Positions 43,590-56,214 of a stretch of DNA of 64,000 nt are shown here, piece by piece; position 1 is the stretch's first letter; each line of letters starts with the position of its first letter. The DNA lies in the NCBI RefSeq assembly GCF_963576545.1, contig NC_083641.1, positions 20,475,523 through 20,539,522 on the forward strand, given 5' to 3'. This DNA is from Limanda limanda. Its lineage: Eukaryota > Chordata > Actinopteri > Pleuronectiformes > Pleuronectidae. The notes below the pieces were generated by a model. It was not told where the DNA came from, did no database searches, and saw nothing but the letters and a program-made list of their open reading frames with translations. Made by a program: the position numbers and the translations under genes.

Positions 43590-44535
43590 ACAGTGCTTGT
43601 ACGTATTTTGTAAAACGGATAGATAAGACCGCCCTCTCCGTCGTGGAACGCCCTCTCCGATTACCTCAGAGAGCTTTTCGTACACGTCTGATTTTTCTAA
43701 CTGTCCGTCTTCATGTCAGAGAGCCCACGGACAGCTCTTGGCTGTGATTGGTCCGCGAACGACATAATTTCCCTACGACGTCATTTCCCTACGACGTCAT
43801 TTCCGGACCTCAAACTTCCTGTTTCCTTCCCTGTAGCATCGAACCCAAACACAACTACGATTCTACGATTAATGTGACGTGTGTGTTAAGCCAGCGGAGT
43901 TGACGGCTGACGGTGGCTCGTTAGAGCACTGACGGCATGTGTGCACGGTCACATACGACTATAACGAGCTTTCAAAACGGCGCTAGCAGGCTAGGCTAGC
44001 GGGCTAGCCACCATGCTAACTGCGGTGGTAACAGTGCAAGAACCCGCCGTCACGACTTTAATTCCACTTCTATCATGACACTGTTTCTATAATACCGCCA
44101 GGTTAGAAGCAAACACTGGGTAGTAGTTAGTGCCGGGAGTCCTGCTGACTGTGTGTGGAAGCTGGGAGGGGAGCTAGCTCCGTGTAGCTGCTAGCTCCGT
44201 CTAGCTTCAAGCTACAAGCTGTGGAATCAGCAACACAGTTCGGAAACAAGACCGGGGAACGATAACATCAGCATTTTGACCCGCTGGGTGTCACTTTATT
44301 TAGTTCTGTTAGTTGCCATGGTTCAGTGTGTGGGAGACAGAGATAAACAGACACACGTGGACTTCTTCTTCCCAAAATTGGGGTAGGCTTCTCTGAGCTC
44401 GTCTTCCGTTGCGCCACCTATGGGTTTGGCGGTGAATTTTTTTCGACGTACAGTGGTCGGACAAGTAAAAATCAAAAAGACTCTTCGCCCGTCGTGGAGC
44501 CCTCTCCGAGAAACGGATACGTAGGAGCATAAAAG
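43590..44535. mobile_element. CpG-rich insertion, possible non-autonomous Harbinger-like element
   Basis: It interrupts the array-type spacer, which is continuous in the three other units (CACACTTTATCCCAGACTC then AGAAACACCCAACC). Its ends share GCTTGTACGTAT / GCTCCTACGTAT in inverted orientation. Two parts resemble 16139-16440 (CCTCAAACTTCCTGTTT; CACGTGGACTTCTTCT and TTGCGCCACCTA), which carries a MADF-like exon. It also has CTAGC-rich palindromic sequence at about 43980-44020. No coding frame is supported. Confidence 0.45.
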
Positions 44536-44717
44536 GGCCTTTGTAAACACCCAACAAAAATGGATATTTACAGCTGTGTGTGTGTGTGTTTATTATGTTT
44601 TTGTACATATACATATAATATATATCAAAAGATACACTTACATACATTTATAAAAACACAACATTGTTATAGTATTATCAAAAGTGCTTAAATATCTTAT
44701 ATTAATATATATATATA

Positions 44718-46051
44718 TGTTGGGACATGGTTTTTGTGGGACCACAGGCCTCTTTTTCGGCCTTCATGGGTAGTCAAAAGCCTGAAACCACATGTTCTGC
44801 ATGACCCTTTGTCCCGGAAAATTTCCGGAAAGTGTGAAAAGTCACGAGGGTCACCTCCTATTGGTCACTCTGGCCCCATGACCTGTGAGGTCACCGGGCC
44901 AATATAAGGTGAGGTCTCCCTTGATTGTCTCTCTTTCTACAATCCCTCCAAGGACAGCAGCCTCTCTTCTCCTGCATCGCCGAGGGGGAAGCCTGGCATC
45001 TTCTCTTCGCATCCAAATCGACGAGAGGAGCGCAAAGGTCTAGCTTCCAGCTCATCTTCTCAAGGAAACTGCCTCTCAAACCAAGCTCTTCCAAACTCCT
45101 AGCAGCGACTCGATGTCCTGCAGGAGAAATTCGAACCAGGAACTGAGCCCCACAGCTCAACAGAACCGCGAGGACTTCAACCACACAAAGCCAGAAGACT
45201 TCAAACAACTGGCAGGACGAACTGCATAGCAACCTCTTTTCCCTTTTCCAAGGACGGATAACATAACTGGGCTAAGCAAGACTGTATATTTGATTCTGTG
45301 TGATGTTTATAAGTTTAATTTGTGTTGTGTTGTGATATGTTGGTTATAAGTTATCCGAAAGTAAGGCTAGTTTGTAATGCTCTTCAAGGTCTTTCTTTGC
45401 ATTTCAGTCTACACTCTTTGTCTAGCTTAGCAGCCACAACGACACACGCATATCTCTTCACCTCATTAGCTCAGACTCCCGCTACTGGTGGGGGGGGGGC
45501 TGTTAACTTTGGGGTGGCCAGCGTCCATCTTGAAAGCACGCTCAGGAAGGTGCGAATTTTAAATTAAACCACCATATTGGGAAGCACACTGACTAACATA
45601 GACACACACACTCACATACACATCTTTGTGTAGTTAGTACTCTGTTAGTAATTTGTGTTTTTATACTTTATAATGTTCATAATAAATGTCTTCCTTTCAC
45701 AAATGTTCTTTCATGAATGTTGCATAAGTAAATTTTGCCAACCTCTACACTGTCAAGAACTCCATAACCTTCACTTTTCATTATATAATCTTTAATAATA
45801 TATATTATGAAAATATTGAGATTTCTTATTGAACTAGATCTAAATGAGACTGATCTTAATCAATGAATTGGCTATCTTTTCCCTTGCTTTGAAGGGTGAT
45901 GCCCCGAGGTAACTTTGACCAATTAAAGTTATGATTTAATATTAATATTTTAAATATTAATGTTTTATATTTTATTTTGATAACCACATTTATTGAATGC
46001 CTAATGGCACACCACTTTATGGTATCACTTTTAAAAAATTATTACACAACA
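44718..46051 (+). mobile_element. solo LTR (family A) in a TA microsatellite
   Basis: Starts TGTTGGGACATGG and ends TTACACAACA, with TATATA on both sides, so the target repeat lies inside a TA tract. Promoter-like CCAATATAAG occurs at about 44899-44908. It is related along its length to 17622-19629, but no primer-binding site or internal sequence follows: array spacer resumes immediately (AATAAATATTATTATTATCA). A single LTR in an otherwise continuous unit indicates recombination between two LTRs. Confidence 0.72.
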
Positions 46052-46270
46052 TATATATAATAAATATTATTATTATCACGATAAAGAATTATAAAACGTG
46101 CTTATAAATGTTATGCTCCTTGTGTACATTATTGTATTTTATCATGTAATTTACTATTATCGAAGACCCACAGATGAGTCTCAGGTAAATAGAATTTTAG
46201 GCCATGCCCCTTTACTTCTCCCTCTGCCCTGATGGGTGGTGTGTGCAGGATTAAACAACACAGCATGTCA

Positions 46271-46277
46271 ATAAAAG
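46271..46277 (+). promoter_or_regulatory. TATA-like element of array gene 1
   Basis: ATAAAAG 56 bp before the start codon at 46333, preceded by the block CCTTTACTTCTCCCTCTGCC that is conserved in all three units. The placement is suggestive only. Confidence 0.4.
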
Positions 46278-46332
46278 TGTGGCAACAGATCAAATGAGGT
46301 CTGCAGCTCTCAGAATAAAGCTGAGCAAAGTC

Positions 46333-49300
46333 ATGAGGGCAGTTATAAACACTTGCTTGCTCTTTCAAATGTTGATGTGTTCCTGCTTTTCCTCGGCCGT
46401 GTCCTCCCCTCTTTATTCCTCCTCCTGCAGGTTACAGGGACAGTTTCATCTAAACGGGATGCACAAGACTGGAGATGTGGTCCTGGGTGGACTGTTTGCA
46501 ACCCACTTCTTCTCTGCCTATCCAGACCTGTCATATACGTCTGCACCACGTCAGACGACCTGCCACGGGTGAGTCTGTCAGAAGAAGACAGCAGGGGAGA
46601 AATTAACAAAACAATATATACATTCTTTATGCCATTCTAATCATGTATATTTTTACATTCACATAATAATCTTACTATTGTTGCTATTCAACTGTTTTTG
46701 CATCTTTCATTTTTTTATTTTCATCAGTGAACACTAGTGTTTTGTGTGTTAGTTTTGATGTGATAGGATTCAGACAGGCCCAGACCATGGCCTTCGCTAT
46801 CGATGAGATCAACAGAAACTCCAACCTGCTGCCCAATGTTACTCTGGGATACAGTCTGTACGATACCTGCCGCAGACTAGGAATTGGATTCAGTGCAGCA
46901 ATGTATTTAGCCAACGGTCAAGAGGAGCGGTTGACTTTACACGACACATGTGTGGGAACCCCTCCTGTCCTGGGGGTCGTGGGCGATTCTTCCTCCAGAC
47001 GTTCTATCGCAATCTCAACTGTCTTAGGTCTATACAGGGTGCCTATGGTGAGTTCTTCTCCTTCATCACGTAATCATTGTTTTGAATAATAATGATATAT
47101 AATCAAATAATAACACATAACCCGCTGCTCAAAGACACTTTACATGGATTAAACATATTATATTGTATAATATAATCACATGTTACAAAATAAAATACAC
47201 TTTGCACGTTTTCAGGATGTACAGCCTATTTGTTTTGCTATTTGCAGGTGAGTTATTTTGCAACATGTTCCTGTCTGAGTGATCGGCAAAAGTTTCCCTC
47301 ATTCTTTAGGACGATCCCGAGTGATGCTTTCCAGGTGAAAATCTATTAAGAGCATTCAAACTGTAATGAGATATATTTTGTGTATAACAGGGAACAGTAT
47401 TTTTGTAATTGGTGGTTGTATAGTGTCAGATCACTACATTTACAGACAGTAATTAAACATGGAACCTGTCTGGCAGGATTTCTGATGAGAGATTATTCCA
47501 GCCTGTGCACTAACTCTTTCAGTGTAGGTTCGTGCTATGATTCAGCTTCTAAAACGCTTCGGCTGGACGTGGGCAGGTCTGCTCATCAGCGGCAATGACT
47601 ACGGGGTCCACGCCGCCCGATCCTTCCAGTCTGACCTGGGTCCGTCTGGTGGAGGTTGTCTGGCCTACATGGAGATTCTGCCCAGGGGCGACGACCGAGT
47701 TGAGCTGAGGAGGATTGTGAACGTGATGAAGAAATCCACAGCTCGTGTGGTCATCGTGTTCGCATATGAGAGTCACATGATTGACCTGTTGGAAGAGGTT
47801 GGACTGAAGATACAATTTTAAACACCAAATGCTCTATAGAGTTTTTTCATTTTCAAACGGCTGCTTAATGTGCAGTAATATTGCAAATTACAATTACACT
47901 ATGAATAAGTACACTTGGTGTCATGCAATCGACAGATCGTGAGGCAGAATGTGACAGGCCTGCAGTGGATGGCCAGTGAAGCCTGGACATCAACTGCTTT
48001 GCTTAACACTCCCCGCCTCATGCCCTACCTGGGTGGAACACTGGGCATCGCCATTCGTCGGGGAGAAATACCAGGACTCAGGGATTTTCTGTTAACAATA
48101 CGTCCTGATCTTTACCACAACAGCTACGGCAATAGCCTGGTGAGAGTTTGACCTTGCAATCCGATGTGGTAAATTTGCTGAAATGATCCAATGTCATCAT
48201 TAAAAACATTCAGTCTTTAATATATTCCAGGTAAATCAGTTTTGGGAACACACTTTTCAGTGTAGATTAGCGCCACCCCCGTCAGGTTGGATGGAGGCTG
48301 GAGGAGCGTTGTGCACCGGGCAGGAAGATTTGGAGACTGTGGAGACTGAGTTTATGGACGTTTCAAACCTCAGGTCAGAATACAACGTGTACAAGGCTGT
48401 GTATGCTCTGGCTTACGCCCTGCGTGACATGCTGCAGTGTGAGCCGGGGAGAGGACCTTTCACAGGGCACAGCTGTGGGGACTTACACAGACTGGAGCTG
48501 TGGCAGGTGAGATATCAGATTACACTCTGCCTGTTAATGAGTACCTGTATTTAGCATTTAGAGCAGAGCAGCATTTAGTGTAATTTGATATATTTTTTTT
48601 GTAATATAGAATTGTTGAAAAATAAACCATATGATAAAAGTGGCCTTTATGAGATGAGATAAGGTAAGATGAGATAATACTTTATTAGTTCCACTAGGGG
48701 GTAATTAGCATTTCCCAAATTTTTGATTAGATCAGAGAGAATAAAATCATGTTACTGATTAAATTATTTTTCCTTTTTTGGGTTTTAATTCATAAAAGTG
48801 ATGTTAATAACTGCAATATTTTCATATGCCCTCTTTGGTTTTCTTTCTATCGCTTATTCTGATTTATATAGCTTGTTTATTACTTGGAAGGCGTCAACTT
48901 CACCACACCATTTGGGGACGAGGTGTCATTTGATGAGAATGGAGACGTCTTACCGATCTATGACATCATGAACTGGCAGTGGCTCCCTGATGGAGGAACT
49001 AAAGTTCACCGTGTGGGTGAGGTTAAGAAATCAGCCACTAAAGGTGAAGTACTCACACTTCATGACAAGAAGATCTTCTGGAACTTTGAATCCAAACAGG
49101 TTATTTCTGACTTTACAGACCATAATATAACTCAATAACTCAGTATAGTAAGATGAGGTAATGATGGATGTAACTTTGTATCTGTGCAGCCTCCTCGGTC
49201 AGTGTGCAGTGAGAGCTGTCCTCCAGGCACCCGCATGGCCCGAAAGAAGGGGAAAGCTCCGTGTTGTTTTGACTGCATCCCCTGTTCTGAAGGGGAAATC

Positions 49301-50305
49301 AGCAATAAAACTGGTTAGGGTTCAATTTAAAACTTTGTAGTTTGGACATATAAATATAATATAAACACATATCTGCACATTTTCCCTGTTCTAGACTCCA
49401 CGGAGTGCACCAGCTGTCCAGAGGATTTCTGGTCCAGCCCCCAGAATGACCGCTGCGTTCCAAAGAAAACAGAGTTCCTCTCCTACCATGAGCCTCTGGG
49501 TATCTGCCTGACAACCACCTCCCTGCTGGGCACGTTTATCTGTGTTGTCGTCCTGGGCATCTTCATCCATCACCGCAGGACACCTTTAGTTAGAGCCAAC
49601 AATTCAGAACTCAGCTTCCTGCTCTTGGTTTCATTGAAGTTATGTTTCCTTTGCTCTTTGCTGTTCATCGGACGACCCAGAGCATGGACGTGCCAGCTGA
49701 GACATGCAGCGTTTGGCATCAGCTTTGTGCTTTGTGTGTCGTGTATCCTGGTTAAAACCATGGTGGTGCTGGCTGTGTTCAAGGCCTCCAAGCCAGGAGG
49801 GGGAGCCACTCTGAAGTGGTTTGGCTCTGTGCAGCAGAGAGGGACGGTTCTAGTTCTTACTTCTGTTCAAGCAGCGATCTGCACTACCTGGCTTGTGTCT
49901 GCTTCACCAGCTCCTTATAAAAACACTCAGTACCACAATGACAAGATAGTGTATGAGTGTGTAGTCGGCTCCACCATTGGCTTTGCAGTGTTGCTTGGCT
50001 ACATTGGATTTTTGGCTGTGCTCAGCTTCCTGTTAGCTTTTCTGACGAGGAATCTCCCCGACAGTTTCAACGAGGCCAAACTCATTACCTTCAGCATGTT
50101 GATCTTCTGCGCAGTGTGGGTTGCCTTCGTCCCCGCATATATCAGCTCACCAGGCATATACGCAGATGTAGTGGAGGTATTTGCCATCCTGGCCTCAAGT
50201 TTTGGCCTCTTGGTGGCCCTGTTTGGACCCAAATGTTACATCATCCTATTGAGACCAGAGAGGAACACAAAGAAAGCCATCATGAGTCGAGGCCACACAG
50301 AGTGA
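46333..50305 (+). CDS. OlfC (V2R-like) olfactory receptor, intact, array gene 1
   Basis: Family C chemosensory GPCR of the olfactory microvillar membrane. Nine exons join in frame to 876 aa: 46333-46568, 46753-47047, 47248-47334, 47528-47797, 47936-48139, 48231-48506, 48872-49099, 49190-49313, 49395-50305. I chose ATG 46333 because it gives a signal peptide ([19 protein letters not shown]). The venus-flytrap domain (~30-480) has S160, T183, D203 and Y231 at the spacing (23, 20, 28) of the amino-acid-contacting residues of mGluR1 and CaSR. The nine-cysteine linker spans exons 8-9. TM1-TM7 lie in exon 9, ending [17 protein letters not shown]. The 124-bp exon 8 is family-typical; the split of ancestral exon 3 into four is not. 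AATAAA at 50395-50400. It differs from genes 2 and 3 by one fewer Asn near LYHN. Confidence 0.94.
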
Positions 50306-51281
50306 CAAAATTAACTCTTGAGATAAATCTGTGAAATAATCTGATCCACTCTGTGATTTTTAATCCCACCATGATAATCAGTTTAAACTAAAACAATAAA
50401 GATGTGTTCATTAAAAAGACTGAAATGGTTGTATATTATTACATTTTAGTATAGTGTTTTTTTCTCTAATTACATATTTGTTAATTCCCTGGGACACGAA
50501 CACTGTTGACAGTAATGCTTTAAGAAGAAATAAAGTCATTTCTAGACATGACCTCTCCTTCCTCAAAGCAGGGGACAGAAATATACAACCTACTTGTCGA
50601 ATATATAAGACCTTTACCTACATCAGTGACCAGAAATCGCTCTTAACTAAAGCACTCGAAGGTAAAGTCTGGGAAACAGTGAAATCATTTCCCACTGTTG
50701 AGACTACAATAAGTAGGTAGATGAAAACATGGTGATTATAATCTTTGTTCCACTATTTACTTTATCATAGTGATAATAGTGACACTGAACTGTGAGCTGT
50801 CCCACACTTTATCCCAGACTCAGAAACACCCAACCAAAATTGATATTTACAGCTGTGGGTGTGTGTGTGTTTGTGTGTATTATGTTTTTGTACATATACA
50901 TATGATATATATAAAGATACACTTAAATACATTTACAAAAACAGAAGATTGTTATAGTATTATCAAAAGTGCATAATATCTTATATTAATATATATATAT
51001 ATAGAATAAATATAAATATTATTATCATGATAAAGAATTATAAAACGTGCTTATAAATGTTATGCTCCTTGTGTACATTATTGTATTTTATCATGTAATT
51101 TATTATTATCGAAGACCCTCAGATGAGTCTCAGGTAAATAGGATTTTAGGCCCTGCCCCTTTACTTCTCCCTCTGCCCTGATGGGTGGTGTGTGCAGGTG
51201 TAAACAAAACTGCATGTCAATAAAAGTGTGGCAACAGAGCAAATGAGGTCTGCAGCTCTCAGAATAAAGCTGAGCAAAGTC
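50306..51281 (+). other. spacer between array genes 1 and 2
   Basis: Contains the AATAAA signal (50395-50400), a conserved 3' block with short open frames also seen after genes 2 and 3, a GT-rich run (~50860-50880), a TA tract (~50986-51001), and the promoter block with ATAAAAG at 51220-51226. No further gene. Confidence 0.7.
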
Positions 51282-54200
51282 ATGAGGGCAGTTATAAACA
51301 CTTGCTTGCTCTTTCAAATGTTGATGTGTTCTTGCTTTTCCTTGGCCGTGTCCTCCCCTCTTTATTCCTCCTCCTGCAGGTTACAGGGACAGTTTCATCT
51401 AAACGGGATGCACAAGACTGGAGATGTGGTACTGGGTGGGCTGTTTGCAACTCACTTCTTCTCTGCCTATCCAGACCTGTCGTATACGTCTGCACCACGT
51501 CAGACGACCTGCCACGGGTGAGTCTTTCAGAAGAAGCAGTGGAGAAAACAAAACAATTTATATATTCTTTATGCCATTCTAATTATGTATATTTTTACAG
51601 TCACATAATATTCTTACTATTGTTGCTATTCAACTGTTTTTGCATCTTTCATTTTTTTTATTTTCATCAGTGAACACTAGTGTTTTGTGTGTAAGTTTTG
51701 ATGTTATAGGATTCAGACAGGCCCAGACCATGGCCTTCGCTATCGATGAAATCAACAGAAACTCCAACCTGCTGCCCAATGTGACTCTGGGATACAGTCT
51801 GTACGATACCTGCGGCAGACTAGGAATTGGATTCAGTGCAGCAATGTATTTAGCCAACGGTCAAGAGGAGCGGTTGACTTTACACGACACATGTGTGGGA
51901 ACCCCTCCTGTCCTGGGGGTCGTGGGCGATTCTTCCTCCAGACGTTCTATCGCAATCTCCACTGTCTTAGGTTTATACAGGGTGCCTATGGTAAGTTCTT
52001 CTGCTTAATCACATAATCATTGTTTTGAAAAATAATGATATGTAATCAAATAATAACACATAACCCCCTGCTCAAAGACACTTTACATGGATAAAACATA
52101 TTATATTGTATTATATAATCACATGTTAGAAAATAAAACACACTTTGCATCTTTTCAGGATGTACAGTCTTTTTGTTTTGCTATTTGCAGGTGAGTTATT
52201 TTGCAACATGTTCCTGTCTGAGTGATCGGCAAAAGTTTCCCTCATTCTTTAGGACGATCCCGAGTGATGCTTTCCAGGTGAAAATCTATTAAGAGCATTC
52301 AAACTGTAATGTGATATATATTGTGTATTACAGGGAACAACATTTTTGTAATTGGTGGTTATATCGTGTCAGATCATCACATTTACAGACAGTAATTAAA
52401 CATGGAACCTGTCTGGCAGGATTTCTGATGAGAGATTATTCCAGCCTGTGCACTAACTCTTTCAGTGTAGGTTCGTGCTATGATTCAGCTTCTAAAACGC
52501 TTCGGCTGGACGTGGGCAGGTCTGCTCATCAGCGGCGATGACTACGGGGTCCACGCCGCCCGATCCTTCCAGTCTGACCTGGGTCCGTCTGGTGGAGGTT
52601 GTCTGGCCTACATGGAGATTCTGCCCAGGGGCGACGACCGAGTTGAGCTGAGGAGGATTGTGAACGTGATGAGGAAATCCACAGCTCGTGTGGTCATCGT
52701 GTTCGCATATGAGAGTCACATGATTGACCTCATGGAAGAGGTTTGACTGAAGATACAATTTCAACCAACACCAATTGCTCTTTAGAGTTTTTTCATTTTC
52801 AAACGGTTGCTAAATGTGCAGTAATATTGCAATTTACAATTACAGTATGAATAAGTATACTTGGTGTCATGCAATCTACAGATCGTGAGGCAGAATGTGA
52901 CAGGCCTGCAGTGGATGGCCAGTGAAGCCTGGACATCAACTGCTGTGCTAAACACCCCCCGCTTCATGCCCTACCTGGGTGGAACACTGGGCATCGCCAT
53001 CCGTCGGGGAGAAATACCAGGACTCAGGGATTTTCTGTTAACAATACGTCCTGATCTTTACCACAACAACAGCTACGGCAATAGCCTGGTGAGAGTTTGA
53101 CCTTGCAATCCAATGTGGTATATTTGCTGAAATGATCCAATGTCATCATTAAAAACATTCAGTCTTTAATATATTCCAGGTAAATCAGTTTTGGGAACAC
53201 ACATTTCTGTGTAGATTAGCGCCACCCCCGTCAGGTTGGGTGGAGGCTGGAGGAGCGTTGTGCACCGGGCAGGAAGATTTGGAGACTGTGGAGACTGAGT
53301 TTATGGACGTTTCAAACCTCAGGTCAGAGTACAATGTGTACAAGGCTGTGTATGCTCTGGCTTACGCCCTGCATGACATGCTGCAGTGTGAGCCGGGGAG
53401 AGGACCTTTCACAGGGCACAGCTGTGGGGACTTACACAGACTGGAGCTGTGGCAGGTGAGATATCAGATTACACTCTGCCTGTAAATGTGTACCTGTATT
53501 TAGCATTTAGAGCAGAGCAGCATTTAGTGTAATTTGATATATTTTTTTTGTAATATAGAATTGTTGAAATATAAACCATATGATAAAAGTGGCCTTTATG
53601 AGATGAGATAAGGTAAGATAAGATAATACTTTATTAGTTCCACTATGGGGTAATTCGCATTTCCCAAATTTTTGATTAGATCAGACAGAATAAAATCATG
53701 TCACTGATTATATTATTTTTCCTTTTTTGGGTTTTAATTCGAAAAAGTGATGTTAATAACTGCAATATTTTCATATGCCCCCTTTGGTTTTGTTTCTATC
53801 GCTAATTCTGATTTATATAGCTTGTTTATTACTTGGAAGGCGTCAACTTCACCACACCATTTGGGGACGAGGTGTCATTTGATGAGAATGGAGACGTCTT
53901 ACCGATCTATGACATCATGAACTGGCAGTGGCTCCCTGATGGAGGAACTAAAGTTCACCGTGTGGGTGAGGTTAAGAAATCAGCCACTAAAGGAGAAGTA
54001 CTCACACTTCATGACAAGAAGATCTTCTGGAACTTTGAATCCAAACAGGTTATTTCTGACTTTACAGACCATTATATAACTCAATAACTCAGTATAGTAG
54101 GGTGAGGTAATGATGGATGTAACTTTGTATCCATGCAGCCTCCTCGGTCAGTGTGCAGTGAGAGCTGTCCTCCAGGCACCCGCATGGCCCGAAAGAAGGG

Positions 54201-55254
54201 GAAAGCTCCATGTTGTTTTGACTGCATCCCCTGTTCTGAAGGGGAAATCAGCAATAAAACTGGTTAGGGTTCAATTTAAAACTTTGTAGTTTGGACATAT
54301 AAATATAATATAAACACATATCTGCACATTTTCCCTGTTCTAGACTCCACGGAGTGCACCAGCTGTCCAGAGGATTTCTGGTCCAGCCCCCAGAATGACC
54401 GCTGCGTTCCAAAGAAAACAGAGTTCCTCTCCTACCATGAGCCTCTGGGTATCTGCCTGACAACCACCTCCCTGCTGGGCACGTTTATCTGTGTTGTCGT
54501 CCTGGGCATCTTCATCCATCACCGCAGGTCACCTTTAGTTAGAGCCAACAATTCAGAACTCAGCTTCCTGCTCTTGGTTTCATTGAAGTTATGTTTCCTT
54601 TGCTCTTTGCTGTTCATCGGACGACCCAGAGCATGGACGTGCCAGCTGAGACATGCAGCGTTTGGCATCAGCTTTGTGCTTTGTGTGTCGTGTATCCTGG
54701 TTAAAACCATGGTGGTGCTGGCCGTGTTCAAGGCCTCCAAGCCAGGAGGGGGAGCCACTCTGAAGTGGTTTGGCTCTGTGCAGCAGAGAGGGACAGTTCT
54801 GGTTCTTACTTCTGTTCAAGCAGCGATCTGCACTACCTGGCTTGTGTCTGCTTCACCAGCTCCTTATAAAAACACCCAGTACCACAATGACAAGATAGTG
54901 TATGAGTGTGTAGTCGGCTCCACCATTGGCTTTGCAGTGTTGCTTGGCTACATTGGATTTTTGGCTGTGCTCAGCTTCCTGTTAGCTTTTCTGACGAGGA
55001 ATCTCCCCGACAGTTTCAACGAGGCCAAACTCATTACCTTCAGCATGTTGATCTTCTGCGCAGTGTGGGTTGCCTTCGTCCCCGCGTATATCAGCTCACC
55101 AGGCATATACGCAGATGTAGTGGAGGTATTTGCCATCCTGGCCTCAAGTTTTGGCCTCTTGGTGGCGCTGTTTGGACCCAAATGTTACATCATCCTTTTG
55201 AGACCAGAGAGGAACACAAAGAAATCCATCATGAGTCGAGGCCACAAAGAGTGA
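51282..55254 (+). CDS. OlfC (V2R-like) olfactory receptor, intact, array gene 2
   Basis: Second copy of the array receptor. Exons 51282-51517, 51696-51990, 52191-52277, 52471-52740, 52882-53088, 53180-53455, 53821-54048, 54139-54262 and 54344-55254 total 2634 bp, coding 877 aa without stops. Signal peptide, binding residues S160, T183, D203, Y231, nine-cysteine linker and seven helices match gene 1. Differences include an acceptor GTGTGTAAG at exon 2, Leu for Gln in the FQCRL motif (exon 6), Ser for Thr in HHRRTPLV, and a tail ending SIMSRGHKE. The exon-4 donor is GAG|GTTTGA, so the intron begins with an in-frame TGA; the splice is needed for expression. AATAAA at 55344-55349. Confidence 0.94.
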
Positions 55255-56214
55255 CAAGATTAACTCTTGAGATAAATCTGTGAAATAATCTGATCCACTC
55301 TGTGTTTTTGAATCCCACCATGAGTATCAGCTTAAACTAAAACAATAAAGATGTGTTTATTAAAAAGATTGAAATGGTTGTACATTATTACATTTTAATA
55401 TAGTGTTTTTTTCTCTAATTATATATTTGTTAATTCCCTTGGACACGAACACTGTTGACAGTAATGCTTTAAGAAGAAATAAAGTCATTTCTAGACATGA
55501 CCTCTCCTTCCTCAAAGCAGGGGACAGAAATATACAACCTACTTGTCGAATATATAAGACCTTTACCTACATCAGGGACCAGAAATCGTTCTCAACTAAA
55601 GCACTTATAGATAAAGTCTGGGAAACAGTGAAATCATTTCCCACTGTTGAGACTACAATAAGTAGGTAGATGAAAACATGGTGATTATAATCTTTGTTCC
55701 ACTATATACTTCATCATAGTGATAATAGTGACACTGAACTGTGAGCTGTCCCACACTTTATCCCAGACTCAGAAACACCCAACCAAAATTGATATTTACA
55801 GCTGTGGGTGTGTGTGTGTTATGTTTTTGTACATATACATATTATATATATAAAAAGATATACTTAAATACATTTATAAAAACACAACATTGTTATAGTA
55901 TTATTAAAGTGCATCATATCTTATATTAATATATATATCTATATATAAATATTATTATCATGATAAAGAATTATAAAATGTGCTTATAAATGTTATGCTC
56001 CTTGAGTAAATTATTGTATTTTATCATGTAATTTACTATTATCGAAGACCCACAGATGAGTCTCAGGTAAATAGGAATTTAGGCCCTGCCCCTTTACTTC
56101 TCCCTCTGCCCTGATGGGTGGTGTGTGCAGTTTTAAACAACAATGCATGTCAATAAAAGTGTGGCAACAGATCAAATGAGGTCTGCAGCTCTCAGAATAA
56201 AGCTGAGCAAAGTC
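55255..56214 (+). other. spacer between array genes 2 and 3
   Basis: Same layout as 50306-51281: AATAAA at 55344, the conserved 3' block, a short GT run (~55806-55820), a TA tract (~55929-55945), then the promoter block with ATAAAAG at 56153-56159. No gene. Confidence 0.7.

Noticed and set aside
46180..46260. Olf/EBF binding site in the conserved promoter block
   Set aside because: CTCCCTCTGCCCTGATGGG only partly resembles the TCCC-N-N-GGGA consensus; too weak to call.
50454..50720. 88-codon frame after array gene 1, conserved at 55403-55669 and 60332-60598
   Set aside because: Conservation equals that of the surrounding duplicated 3' spacer; the frame lies after the polyadenylation signal, has no recognisable domain, and an equivalent sequence after the pseudogene at 43230-43508 is altered.
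52738..52746. Premature TGA in array gene 2 after LMEEV
   Set aside because: The TGA lies just inside the intron after donor GAG|GTTTGA; the homologous junction is spliced at the same place in genes 1 and 3.
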